DNA from: Streptomyces echinatus
Lineage (GTDB): Bacteria; Actinomycetota; Actinomycetes; Streptomycetales; Streptomycetaceae
Length of the DNA: 64,000 nt
Assembly (NCBI RefSeq): GCF_014203595.1
Contig: NZ_JACHJK010000007.1
Location: 434,001 to 498,000, forward strand
Reading direction: 5' to 3'
In this document: piece by piece, positions 33,501-40,788 of the stretch
How positions within the stretch are numbered: the first letter of the stretch is position 1
Layout: every line of letters starts with the position of its first letter
Notes under the pieces: model-generated
Databases searched by the model: none
The model's input: only the letters and a program-made list of their open reading frames with translations
Told to the model about the DNA's origin: nothing
Position numbers and translations under genes: made by a program

Positions 33501-35538
33501 CGCCCGCACCGGCGGCCACACCGCCCGCGTCGCTCTCGGCGGAAGGGCCACGGCGCCGGCCGGTACCGCCGGACGCGCTCTCCGCGTCCTCGGCCGGGCC
33601 CGCCGTGATCTCCCCGACGGGCCCGGCGGGTCCGGCTGATCCGGCGGGACCGTCGGCACGTCGCCGCCGTCGGCCGGTCGGCGTGGGCGCCTCCGCCTCG
33701 ACGGCGTCACCCGCGCCGGCCACGTCACTCTCCAGGAAGGCGTCCGTGGAGGCCCGCCGGGCCCGCCGCCGGCCGCCTCCGGCGCCCTGCCCGGCCGCCC
33801 CGGAGTCGTCCCCGAAGGCCCCGCCGGCGTCCGGGAACTGCGCAGCCGCGGCGTCCGGGACCTGCGCGGCGACCGCGCCCGCCCCGCCGCCCAGCGGAAC
33901 TTCGAGCACGTAGGCGCTGCCGCTCATGCCCGGCACCTCGTGCGTCTGCAGCACGCCCCCGTGGGCGCGCACGATGCCGCGCACGATCGGCTCGTGCACC
34001 GGGTCTCCCCCGGCGTACGGCCCGCGTACCTCGATCCGCGCGACCTCGCCGCGCTGGGCGGCGGCGACCACGACGGTGTTGTCCAGATAACCGCCCGCCG
34101 ACACGGGCGTGTTGCCGGTGGCGTCGACCCCGGCGACGTCCGCCACGAGATGCGCGAGCGCGACGGCGAGCCGCTGCGGGTCGACCTCGGCCTCGATGGG
34201 CGGCGCGTGCACGGCGAACTGCACCCGGCCCGGACCGATCAGCTCGACGGCCCCGTCCACACCGGCGGCGACAACGGCGTCCAGCATCACCTTGGTACGG
34301 GCGATCTCCTCGCCGTCCGCGTCCAGCCGCTGATAGGCGAGGACGTTGTCGATGAGGGTGGTGATCCGCGAGTAGCCGGCCGACAGGTGGTGCAGGACCT
34401 GGTTCGCCTCGGGCCACAGCTGCCCGGCGTCGTCCGCCGCCAGCGCGGCCAGCTCGCGCCGCAGCTCGTCCAGCGGCCCGCGCAGCGACTGCGCGAGCAG
34501 GGTCAGCAGCTGTTCGTGGCGCCCGGCGAGGGCCTCGTACCGGTCCTTCTCCCGCTCGGCGAGCGCGGCGTACCGCTCCTCGCCGGAGGCCAGCTCCTCG
34601 GTGTGCTTCTCCAGGAGTTCCTCGGTCTCGGCGACCTGCTGCTGGCGCAGCGCGGTCAGGTCGGAGGCGTGCTCCTCGGAGAGCCGTTCCAGCTCCTCGG
34701 CGTGCGCCTTTTCCAGCGCCTCCTTCTCCTCCGCCAGGGCGTCGAACGGCCGCCGGTCGGTGAAGGTCATCACGGCGCCGACGAGCTGGTCCCCGTCCCG
34801 CACCGGCGCGGTGGTCAGATCGACCGAGACCTGCTCGTCGCCCTTGGACCACAGCACCTGCCCGCGCACCCGATGCTTGCGCCCGGAACGCAGGGTGTCG
34901 GCGAGCGGCGACTCCTCGTACGGGAAGGGCGAGCCGTCGGCGCGCGAGTGCAGCACCAGCGTGTGCAGCTCCTTGCCGCCCAGCTCACCCGCCCGGTACC
35001 CCAGTATCTGGGCGGCGGCCGGGTTGACGAGCACGATCCGCCCGTCGGTGTCGGTGCCCACGACGCCTTCCGCCGCGGCCCGCAGGATCATCTCGGTCTG
35101 CCGCTGCGAGCGGGCCAGCTCGGCCTCGGTGTCGACGGTCCCGGACAGGTCCCGGACCACGATCATCAGCAGCTCGTCGCCGGTGTAGCCGTAACCGTCG
35201 TACGCCTGCTGCCCGTCCAGGTTCGCGCTGGTCACCTCGACCGGGAACTCGCTGCCGTCGGTTCGCCGGGCGACCATCCGGGTCGGCTTGGTCCGCCCGC
35301 GGGGATCCATGTGGTCGGGCCGCCGCATGGAGCCGGGGATCAGCCGGGAGTCGAACTGCGGCAGCAGATCGAGCAGCCCGCGCCCGACGAGCGCGGTCCC
35401 CGGCGCCTCGAAGGCCTCCAGCGCGATGGTGTTGGCGTTGACGACGGTTCCGTTGGCGTTGACCAGGACCAACGCGTCCGGCAGCGCGTCGAGTATGGCT
35501 GCGAGGCGAGCAGCGCCTCGGGATGGCCTGCTGCTCAC
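30595..35538 (-). CDS. Giant PAS / degenerate histidine kinase / Pro-Ala linker / receiver protein
   Basis: 1,647 residues. Order: PAS 1 (about 10-130), PAS 2 (about 145-265), a Glu-rich coiled coil (265-345), a dimerisation segment where the H-box reads LLAQSLRGPLDEL so the phospho-accepting His is Gln350, and an ATPase-like domain to about 555 lacking clear N and GxGLGL boxes. About 830 residues of Pro/Ala/Gly-rich linker follow, carrying seven G-R-R-R clusters (PTGRRRR type) and QVPG repeats. Two receiver-like domains end it: one degenerate (LLVWPAPD ... LFVDPLTG) and one better kept (VLLIEEHAE ... LVVMDLMQ) in which the conserved Lys is Glu (LFLAERS). GTG start follows GGAGGAAGG. It looks like a cytoplasmic signalling scaffold rather than an active kinase. 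Confidence 0.85.
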   Translation of the reverse strand: MSSRPSRGAARLAAILDALPDALVLVNANGTVVNANTIALEAFEAPGTALVGRGLLDLLPQFDSRLIPGSMRRPDHMDPRGRTKPTRMVARRTDGSEFPVEVTSANLDGQQAYDGYGYTGDELLMIVVRDLSGTVDTEAELARSQRQTEMILRAAAEGVVGTDTDGRIVLVNPAAAQILGYRAGELGGKELHTLVLHSRADGSPFPYEESPLADTLRSGRKHRVRGQVLWSKGDEQVSVDLTTAPVRDGDQLVGAVMTFTDRRPFDALAEEKEALEKAHAEELERLSEEHASDLTALRQQQVAETEELLEKHTEELASGEERYAALAEREKDRYEALAGRHEQLLTLLAQSLRGPLDELRRELAALAADDAGQLWPEANQVLHHLSAGYSRITTLIDNVLAYQRLDADGEEIARTKVMLDAVVAAGVDGAVELIGPGRVQFAVHAPPIEAEVDPQRLAVALAHLVADVAGVDATGNTPVSAGGYLDNTVVVAAAQRGEVARIEVRGPYAGGDPVHEPIVRGIVRAHGGVLQTHEVPGMSGSAYVLEVPLGGGAGAVAAQVPDAAAAQFPDAGGAFGDDSGAAGQGAGGGRRRARRASTDAFLESDVAGAGDAVEAEAPTPTGRRRRRADGPAGSAGPAGPVGEITAGPAEDAESASGGTGRRRGPSAESDAGGVAAGAGEGVAEGAVVTAAEQGAGAAASGTGLGGTVPPQGVPAPTGRRARRDSGAPQAALPPALPAAGGEPVPGAPALPGAQALPAAGTPTVPAQGGAPVPAQGNAAVPAQDGTPVPAEGAQPTGRRRRALAAAAERAAAQEAGGARTVFALPPAEADRSPETAAPANGTVPGAGAGVPVAPGASAPVPPGAGAPLAPGAGPAVDGRPQLAAPQTAAPQTVAPQAGTGPLPGQVQAPGQVQVPGQVAPGQVQVPGQVQVPARTPLSVEGAPGDDGRHDAVPLDQADDHTPPQPHPTSAPTGRRRRAVAQPAEADPAVAPGTAAGQTPPQPNPVPAAPGQAPQRAAVPPVPGQQTPAQGTAGQGIPVQPGTGAPAAAPAAVPTAAGAPQPAAGGQAAVPAQGTTGRPAPAPAAPASAAPSQGTPVPAQGTPAQGTAAQPAPVPAQQSAAVPGQGTPAQPVPAQAPGSPAAAQPGTPPAGTPVAAPGALPLPAEAGTGQVPAQGTQSVPVPPGGGPVAGVPQQWPGAGDTAGAGAPAPEPAIPAAGTPVPGTPLPAGVPGVRPQRAAQPLPAEAAGGAPADPDSTQGRAISVRTLGQGVPFARQAAQVQQPTATPPPHAPGGSGRRRKLGTPPDPATRPEAKPDQAARPHPSAEPAPAQPSLAGQPSLPQPAPAGAPGPQPSLGGQPLPVPGTEGAGRSYAIGAPGPDAAEGPEPLDGPGGAVEVADTPRPQPLDDELPPEPLDNPRRLLVWPAPDVTTQQALSDRGYRPVIVHSREEVDAQIAAFPAALFVDPLTGPITRTALQSLRQAAVAAEVPVLVTAGLGQATREAAYGADPAVLLKALAPRDSEQHPPRVLLIEEHAEIALALTATLERRGMQVARAASDNDAVTLAGQFRPNLVVMDLMQVHRRRAGIVDWLRANGQLDRTPLVVYTAAVDQADLPRLASGETVLFLAERSTSTEVQSRIVDLLARIGTN

Positions 35539-35769
35539 GAGACGCCTTCCTCCCTGTTACCGCACCTTGCCGACCGCTCGGGCCATCTTGCCAACCGGCC
35601 CGCGACGTGTCACGCGAGGGAGTCTAAGGGCACCGGTCGCACTCGCGGCGCCGGATGAGAGGGAGGTCCCACGAGGAAGTGACGGCGAACGCGTGACCGA
35701 TGCCCCGGCTTCCCCATACCTTCGCGGGACCTTTACGGAACCGGTGCGTCCGCCACGGTTCCCCGTCCG

Positions 35770-36243
35770 TCACGCGGCCGGCCCCATCTTCGGCAGCAGC
35801 GGCACCATCCCGTCCCACCGCCCGGCCTGGCACCCGTCGGCCCGGTCGAACGAGGTGTCGACCGGGCGGCCGGCCCAGATGCCGGTGACATGGGCGGTGG
35901 CGGGGCCGCCGTAGAGCATGGTGCAGGTGGTGCCGGGAGGTACCGGTGCGAAGGGGTCCCGGCCCCAGCGCGTGTGCGTGTCGAGCACCCGGCAGGCCCC
36001 GGCGACGTCCGGGTGGTGCCCGGCGCCGGGGTGGCAGTACAGCTCGTACCTCCCGTCCCGCGCGGCGCCGGCGTTCCGGACCACGACGGTGAGGTGGTCG
36101 CCGCGGTCCTCGGGCCGGGCGGGCGGCGGTGCGGCGGTGGCCGAGGCGGCGGCCGGGACGGCGGTGAGCGGGACCAGGGAGGAGGCGGCGGCGAGGGACG
36201 CCACGAGGAGGCGGCGCCCGGTGGCCGGCAGGACGAAGACCAT
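35770..36243 (-). CDS. Subtilisin inhibitor-like secreted protease inhibitor (SSI family)
   Basis: 157 residues. A signal peptide of about 35 residues (RLLVASLAAASSLVPLTAVPAAASA) precedes a mature domain with the four SSI cysteines (YCHPGAG, GACRVL, TTCTMLYGG, DGCQAG) forming two disulfides. The reactive loop aligns as C-T-M-L-Y, placing Met at P1, as in the classical SSI, so subtilisin/chymotrypsin-like specificity is expected. The family core TAHVTGIWAGRPVDTSFDRADGCQ is intact. Exported; a likely partner is a secreted subtilase not in this window. Confidence 0.88.
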   Translation of the reverse strand: MVFVLPATGRRLLVASLAAASSLVPLTAVPAAASATAAPPPARPEDRGDHLTVVVRNAGAARDGRYELYCHPGAGHHPDVAGACRVLDTHTRWGRDPFAPVPPGTTCTMLYGGPATAHVTGIWAGRPVDTSFDRADGCQAGRWDGMVPLLPKMGPAA

Positions 36244-36410
36244 GCCCTGTCCAACGCCGGACCCGCGAAGACGTTGCGGCGCACCGCCGGGCGAAGCCCT
36301 TTGCCCTGTGACCGGTGCGCCTAGTACCGTGGGGGGCGATTGGTGACGCGGTGCTTGCCTGTGTCATCATCTGCACGCACCGATCGCGCGCTCGCGTGAG
36401 CGGTTGTGCT

Positions 36411-36501
36411 GGAGGCGTCGCCTAGTCCGGTCTATGGCGCCGCACTGCTAATGCGGTTTGGGCCTTAAAGCCCATCGAGGGTTCAAATCCCTCCGCCTCC
36501 G
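36411..36501 (+). tRNA. tRNA-Ser(GCT)
   Basis: 91-nt class II tRNA. Acceptor GGAGGCG/CGCCTCC, D-arm CGCCTAGTCCGG, anticodon GCT at 36447-36449, long variable arm TTGGGCCTTAAAGCCCA, T-arm GAGGGTTCAAATCCCTC and discriminator G. Confidence 0.96.
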
Positions 36502-36510
36502 CACCGATCC

Positions 36511-36541
36511 CGAAGCCCCGGTCCCCAGGACCGGGGCTTCG
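36511..36541 (+). terminator. Terminator of tRNA-Ser(GCT)
   Basis: CGAAGCCCCGGTCC (36511-36524), loop cca, GGACCGGGGCTTCG (36528-36541): a perfect 14-bp stem 9 bp after the tRNA. Confidence 0.85.
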
Positions 36542-36740
36542 GCGTTCCCCGAGACCGGAGGCTCCGGTGTTCCCCGGATGCCCGCGCGGATCATCGCCGC
36601 GTCCCCCGTTCGCGACGTTTTCGCAGGTCACAAGGGGTGGGCGGATCGGATTTCACATGACGGCGGCAGTCATGTAATGTTCTTCCTGTCGCCGCGAGCG
36701 GGCCGAAAGGACCGGGAGCGGGGGCAAAACAAAAGAACAA

Positions 36741-36813
36741 GCACTCGTAGCTTAACGGATAGAGCATCTGACTACGGATCAGAAGGTTGCAGGTTCGAAT
36801 CCTGCCGAGTGCA
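36741..36813 (+). tRNA. tRNA-Arg(ACG)
   Basis: 73-nt tRNA. Acceptor GCACTCG/CGAGTGC, D-arm AGCTTAACGGATAGAGC-type, anticodon ACG at 36774-36776 and T-arm GCAGGTTCGAATCCTGC. Its 3' half doubles as the attachment site of an integrative element, and the tRNA stays intact after integration. Confidence 0.96.
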
Positions 36814-36816
36814 CAA
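36772..36816 (+). other. Attachment site, tRNA-proximal copy
   Basis: 45-bp core covering the anticodon region to six bases past the tRNA-Arg 3' acceptor strand, identical to 40562-40606. This copy keeps the tRNA complete. Confidence 0.9.
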
Positions 36817-36821
36817 CAGTT

Positions 36822-36855
36822 CAGAGGCCCTGTGGAGAGATCCACAGGGCCTCTG
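36822..36855 (+). terminator. Terminator of tRNA-Arg(ACG)
   Basis: CAGAGGCCCTGTGGA (36822-36836), loop gaga, TCCACAGGGCCTCTG (36841-36855), perfect 15-bp stem followed by gctttt. Confidence 0.88.
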
Positions 36856-36907
36856 GCTTTTCCCTTGACGGCAGTGTTTGACGGCAACCGCCGGGTTGGA
36901 GCGCCGC

Positions 36908-37102
36908 CTAGTCGTCGGACGCGAAGGGACGGACGACGGTGTCCGGGCCTGGACTCATCAGCGTCTCGTGCCCGTCCTCGAAACGGACCCGGTAGGGAGG
37001 TCCTCCATCCATCCCGAGCACCTCGATGATCTCTGCGGTGCGATCGTGCTGTCCCACGATCCGACCGTGAACAAGAATCCTGTCGCCGACACTGGCCTGC
37101 AC
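36908..37102 (-). CDS. DUF1918 small protein
   Basis: 64 residues (MQASVGDRILVHGRIVGQHDRTAEI ...), a small SH3-like beta-barrel family found widely in actinobacteria, often as several paralogues per genome. It has no catalytic residue. It lies between the tRNA-side att and the integrase remnant, on the same strand as the integrase. It may be cargo of the element. Role unknown; the family is sometimes linked to stress but that is not shown by the sequence. Confidence 0.8.
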   Translation of the reverse strand: MQASVGDRILVHGRIVGQHDRTAEIIEVLGMDGGPPYRVRFEDGHETLMSPGPDTVVRPFASDD

Positions 37103-37207
37103 GCTGTCACCCTTCTGTCGAGCTGTCCTCGACTGCCCTTCCCCGCGAAGTGCTGGGTCGCAACGACGGGCGTCATCAGTTCGACCTAACCGGTGAGAGC
37201 GGGCCGA

Positions 37208-37762
37208 TCAAACGGCTACGAAGACGCCAGCCGCGCCGTCGTCATCGTCTGGCCTGTTGTCGTCACCCCTGAGCGCATCCCCGACGCGGTCGAAGGCGGA
37301 CCGCTGGGAGTCGAGCCGTACGAAGGTGTAGATGTCCATGGTCACGCGGATGGAGCTGTGGCCCAGGACTTCCATGATCATTCGCGCATCGCCGCCCTGT
37401 TCGTGGAGCAGGGACGCGCGGGTGTGGCGCAGGGCATGGAAGCGGACCTTACGGACTCCGGCGCGAGCGCACAGCGCCTCGAAGGACCGGTTCAGGTTCC
37501 GCGGCTCGATGGGGGTCCCGTTCTTCGTGGTGAAGACGAGGCCCTGCCCCGTCCCCTTCCAGTTGGTACCGGCCGCCTTCCGGTCGGCTACCTGCTGCGC
37601 GCGCTGGGCACGGAGCGCCGTCACGCATTCGGCCGGCAGAGCCACGCGGCGGGCCGAGCGCTGAGTCTTCGGCGCGACGATCAGCAGTTCGCCGCCGACC
37701 CGCTGAAGGGCCTGCCGGACGGTGAGAACGCCTTCGTGGAGGTCCACGTCCGACCAGCGCAG
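37208..37762 (-). pseudogene. int: Tyrosine integrase, C-terminal catalytic fragment
   Basis: The last about 185 residues match phage/AICE integrases: LRWSDVDLHEGVLTVRQAL, the beta-sheet Lys in VAPKTQRSARRVALP, HALRHTRASLL (His-x-x-Arg), MEVLGHSSIRVTMDIYTFV (His and the Tyr nucleophile), then an acidic tail. The arm-binding and core-binding domains are gone, and so is the first catalytic Arg that should stand just before LRWSDV; there the frame reads AAHPSS. The open frame continues to 38164, but that part is the antisense of the regulator fragment. Non-functional by inspection. Its 3' end points to the tRNA att site, as in intact AICEs. Confidence 0.88.
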
Positions 37763-37792
37763 CGACGACGGATGTGCGGCCCGTATCGCGCG

Positions 37793-38125
37793 ATCGGCGA
37801 CCCGGACAGCACGAATGTCCAACAGCGCGGCGCGGAGGAGAGGTTCGGCCACGGGATCGAGTCCCGTGGCCGACTCGCCCTCATGCACTACCGCCCGCTT
37901 GCCGGGGTACCTGGCATCGAGGTTCGAACCCATGCCACCACGCTCTACAACTCGATCTATCGTGCGGATGACCAGGCACTGGTCAATGCCCATGTCTGGG
38001 GCGTGAACGCCTACGGTGCTCCCGTGCGGCATCTCCGGCGCAGCGGGAAGGGCGGCATGTTCGACACCTACACCAGCAGCTTCGACGCGGTGTGGGAAAC
38101 CGCGACACCGGTAGGAGAAGGCTGA
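37793..38125 (+). pseudogene. XRE/DUF5919-type regulator, C-terminal fragment
   Basis: About 110 residues, from IGDPDSTNVQQRGAEERFG to the stop, match the C-terminal sensor domain found in Streptomyces HTH regulators that precede Nudix genes (RTHATTLYNSIYRADDQALV, HVWGVNAYGAPVRHLRR, GGMFDTYTSSFDAVWE). The HTH half is absent: the sequence runs directly into the integrase fragment on the other strand within about 30 bp. The stop lies 2 bp before the Nudix start, so regulator and Nudix were one operon before the deletion. Confidence 0.78.
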
Positions 38126-38127
38126 CC

Positions 38128-38553
38128 ATGGCACGGACCGAGTACTACGACGACCCAGCGGCACCAGAGCCGAACAGCATGGTGGTCGCCGCGTCCGCCG
38201 TGGTCACCGACGACGAAGGGCGCGTACTCCTTCAGCGCCGCCGGGATAACGATCTGTGGGCGCTGCCAGGCGGCGGCATGGAAATGACCGACTCACTCCC
38301 AGGAACGGCCGTCCGCGAGGTGAAGGAAGAAACCGGACTGGACGTAGAGATCACCGGGCTCGTGGGAACGTATACAGACCCTCGCCACGTCATCGCCTAC
38401 TCGGACGGTGAGGTGCGCAGGCAGTTCAACGTCTGCTTCACCGCCCGCGTGGTGTGCGGCGTAGCGGCTTCGGGCTGGAGGTTTGGGACCGAGGCAAGGC
38501 GACGGGCGCCGCCCCACGGTGAGGACGGCGCCCATACGAGGGGAAAGCTTTGA
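38128..38553 (+). CDS. Nudix hydrolase with altered, probably truncated C-terminus
   Basis: 141 residues. The first about 110 are a normal Nudix fold with the box GGMEMTDSLPGTAVREVKEETGL; the first Glu of the G-x5-E motif is Asp here, a variant I believe also occurs in related proteins. After TARVVCG the expected last about 40 residues are replaced by an Arg/Gly-rich stretch (GWRFGTEARRRAPPHGEDG), which looks like a frameshift or junction. ATG at 38128 with AGGAGAAGG in front. Nudix genes are common AICE cargo. Activity is doubtful. Confidence 0.75.
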   Translation: MARTEYYDDPAAPEPNSMVVAASAVVTDDEGRVLLQRRRDNDLWALPGGGMEMTDSLPGTAVREVKEETGLDVEITGLVGTYTDPRHVIAYSDGEVRRQFNVCFTARVVCGVAASGWRFGTEARRRAPPHGEDGAHTRGKL

Positions 38554-38759
38554 GGTGTGACCTCATCCTTATCAGGTCGATCACTGGCCGGTGACGACTC
38601 CGGCCAACACGCGATAGGCCTCCCCTGTTCGTTCGCTGAGGTTCGCCGGTGACCGCTGCTGTCCGCTCCTGTTGGTGTCAGCCGCTGGTGTCAGCTATCG
38701 CGTGGGGCCTTGACAAGCCAACCGCGTGCGGCAGCGACGCCGCGCTCCGTGAGGAGTAG

Positions 38760-39233
38760 TCACCGGCCTGGCTGGCGGTGGGTGATTTCCTGAAGCAGCC
38801 AACCATTGCCGTCAGGATCGCTGAAGGTGGCGTAGGAGGCATAAGAGGTTCGGTCTGGGTGAGGGCCGGCGAGCCGCTCCTGGCCGTCACCGTCGTGGAC
38901 GGCATCTCCGCCTTCGTGGCCGTGGTGGAGAAGCCCTCCGGCGTCGTGAAAAATTTCGCTCACTTTGATGCCGCGGCCGACGAGTTCCGAGCGTGCCTGC
39001 TCGACGTCCGGGACGATGAGGTATAGGCCCTGGACTGAGCCTGGCGCGGCGGAGATCATGCCCTTGCCGAAGATAATGGAGCACGCTGACCCGGGTGGTG
39101 TGAAGTGCACCAGTCGGTAGTCGTCGCTGAACGTGTTGTCGACATCCAAGCGGAATCCCAGCGTCTCGTAAAAGCTCTTGGCCCTGTCGACGTCAGAAAC
39201 CGGTAGCACTATTACTTCGAGCTTCAGATCCAT
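38760..39233 (-). CDS. VOC-superfamily (glyoxalase/bleomycin-resistance fold) protein
   Basis: 157 residues with paired beta-alpha-beta-beta-beta modules: LEVIVLPVSDVDRAKSFYETLGF at the start and ATFSDPDGNGWLLQEI at the end. Such proteins bind a divalent metal and act as dioxygenases, isomerases or antibiotic-binding proteins. The middle (HHGHEGGDAVHDGDGQERL) is about a dozen residues longer than I expect, rich in His and Asp, and may be an insertion. It lies inside the integrated element, on its own strand, GC lower than the core. Substrate unknown. Confidence 0.82.
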   Translation of the reverse strand: MDLKLEVIVLPVSDVDRAKSFYETLGFRLDVDNTFSDDYRLVHFTPPGSACSIIFGKGMISAAPGSVQGLYLIVPDVEQARSELVGRGIKVSEIFHDAGGLLHHGHEGGDAVHDGDGQERLAGPHPDRTSYASYATFSDPDGNGWLLQEITHRQPGR

Positions 39234-39671
39234 CGTCTTTACCTCTAGATCGGATTCCGAGAGAATGCGATATCAATTGAGTAGGTGCGCCCTGAGGTCC
39301 AATTCCGGGCAGAGGTAGATCTGGGAAGTCGAAGTCGACTGACGTGCCCCCTGCCAGTGTCCCGCGCGCGTAACTGTTGCGCATCCGCGGAGACGACTTC
39401 GTCCCGTGTACAGGCCGACTTGAACGCGTGACCAGGATCGTTGCTGTCCCACCGGCCAGCAAGTCCCAGTGAACCGCGCTTACAGTGCTGTTGTCCCGGG
39501 CGCCCTGTCGCTGTGTTGAAAAAAGTTGAAAGTGGCTCGATGCCGGACCGTGTGCAGCCTGATGGAAATCAATCTGCTGCTCCCGACGGATATGTCCCCA
39601 GTGCGCCTCGAAGGGGTTGAGTCTATTATCGTGTACGTAAAGACTTCAGGGCGCAAGAAGGGCAAGGCGTC
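39234..39671. other. 438-bp low-GC gap
   Basis: It holds the promoters of the divergent VOC and DUF2180 genes. Stretches near 39250 and 39520-39640 are AT-rich for this genome. Short frames here have no ribosome site or recognisable product. Confidence 0.4.
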
Positions 39672-39905
39672 ATGCACTGCTTTGACTGCTTGCTGGAGAG
39701 TCAACCCGGGCTCGTCGTACCCAGCCCGGCTGTTGCTGCCGGTGTATGTGCTCGCTGCGGAGCCGGTATCTGTGGCAGGCATGCGCATGTCACAAAGCCT
39801 CCGATTTCCACATCATCTGGTGGCTCCGAACCAGCACCCGAAGCCAGGCGACTAACTTGCAGTACCTGCTACGAGGCCGAGAGTGCCAGCGCTGGTCAAG
39901 TGTGA
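39672..39905 (+). CDS. DUF2180 small zinc-finger-like protein
   Basis: 77 residues. CxxC pairs MHCFDC, CARCGAGICGRH and LTCSTC suggest two structural zinc sites, as in the DUF2180 family of Streptomyces. ATG at 39672 with GAAGGGCAAGGCGTC in front. The sequence between the zinc pairs is a little longer and Ser/Pro-rich (TKPPISTSSGGSEPAPEARR). Part of the element cargo. Function unknown. Confidence 0.78.
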   Translation: MHCFDCLLESQPGLVVPSPAVAAGVCARCGAGICGRHAHVTKPPISTSSGGSEPAPEARRLTCSTCYEAESASAGQV

Positions 39906-39999
39906 ACACGCACCGCAGTTTGGCCTGCGTCGCTGACGCTCTGCGCGCTAACTTGTTCATGCTGACAAAGCCGACACCCGCGCCTAAAACCGCCCCCAG

Positions 40000-40149
40000 C
40001 TCCCATCCCGTACGCCGTCGACCCACACACCGTGGAGCGGGCGGGGTTCAGGGGCGTCAAGGTGGAGCGCGCCACTGTACGAACGACCTTGACGCCCCTG
40101 GGCCGCGTCTGCTCGGCTCTGCCTGGGTCGATGGTGTGCGGGATGGGAG
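40000..40149. repeat. 150-bp two-tier inverted repeat in a 656-bp non-coding gap
   Basis: Outer arms 40000-40025 (CTCCCATCCCGTACGCC...) and 40124-40149 match at 23 of 26 positions as reverse complements. Inner arms AGGGGCGTCAAGGT (40050-40063) and ACCTTGACGCCCCT (40086-40099) are perfect. Spacers on both sides are 24 bp. The surrounding 39906-40561 has no credible gene. It could be a cruciform, a structured RNA or the end of a small mobile repeat. Confidence 0.75.
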
Positions 40150-40561
40150 CCCCCGCATCCGCCACGACGGGCCCGCGGTCGGCGACGGCGCCCCCTCCAT
40201 CCCGGTGCCGGCCGATCCCCCGCCGGAGGCACTGTTCTGACCGTCGCGTACGCGGTGATCGACTCATGGCGACCGGCCCTATCCACCAGTGGGCGCGCGT
40301 CGGCGCAGCGCGGGCGGAGCGGGCCGGAGGCAGGAGCGTCGCCCGCAGCGGAGCGGAGCGCAGCCGGGGCTTGAACCTGTAGAGCAAGTTGTAACTCTCA
40401 GCCTGGCTGAACCTGAAGTCCTGCGTAGGGTGCGAGTCGGTGCCACCGGTCATCCTGACGGCAATCCTGACGGCAACGACGGCACACAGAGGCAGTTGAT
40501 CACGGCCATCAGCGATCAACTGAGAAGAAGGTGGAACCCCGGCCCAACCGCCTGCCCGATC

Positions 40562-40606
40562 CTACGGATCAGAAGGTTGCAGGTTCGAATCCTGCCGAGT
40601 GCACAA
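40562..40606. other. Attachment site, distal copy
   Basis: 45 bp identical to 36772-36816: a partial tRNA-Arg 3' sequence without the 5' half of the tRNA. It marks the far end of the integrated segment. Confidence 0.9.
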
Positions 40607-40623
40607 AGAAACACCAGGTCAAG

Positions 40624-40657
40624 GCCCTGATTCTCCCAAGTGGAGGTCAGGGCTTTT
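40624..40657 (+). terminator. Terminator beyond the distal att site
   Basis: GCCCTGA (40624-40630) and TCAGGGC (40647-40653) with tttt behind and aa in front. It resembles the end of a tRNA transcription unit and may be a displaced tRNA terminator. Confidence 0.55.
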
Positions 40658-40788
40658 GCGTTGGCGTCTCACGGAATCTCGCGCGTCACCATCCGCGCTT
40701 GATCAGTTACAGCTCAGTCGGGCAGCTCCCGGCCCACGCCGAGACGACCGTGTCCGGCACGCCCCGTCTGCCCTGCCGGACAGACGCG

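Larger units (their letters stand above)
36772..40606. mobile_element. Decayed integrative element in tRNA-Arg
   Basis: A 3.8-kb segment bounded by 45-bp identical direct repeats (36772-36816 and 40562-40606) made of the 3' part of tRNA-Arg(ACG). Contents: a DUF1918 gene, the C-terminal half of a tyrosine integrase, the C-terminal part of an XRE/DUF5919-type regulator, a Nudix gene with a wrong C-terminus, a VOC protein, a DUF2180 protein and a 150-bp inverted repeat. Int, regulator and Nudix genes are typical of actinomycete integrative and conjugative elements (pSAM2/SLP1 type). No rep, xis or FtsK-like tra gene is left, so it cannot move by itself. Composition is visibly lower in GC than the core. 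Confidence 0.85.

Noticed and set aside
30553..33639. 1,028-residue plus-strand frame, Arg/Gly-rich
   Set aside because: It is the complement of the Pro/Ala linker of the giant scaffold; no ribosome site and no domain.
39480..39788. 102-residue minus-strand frame opposite the DUF2180 gene
   Set aside because: The DUF2180 Cys pattern on the plus strand is convincing; the antisense frame has none.
39896..40519. 207-residue minus-strand frame across the inverted repeat
   Set aside because: No ribosome site, no recognised domain, and it runs through both arms of the 150-bp inverted repeat, so it is probably chance coding.
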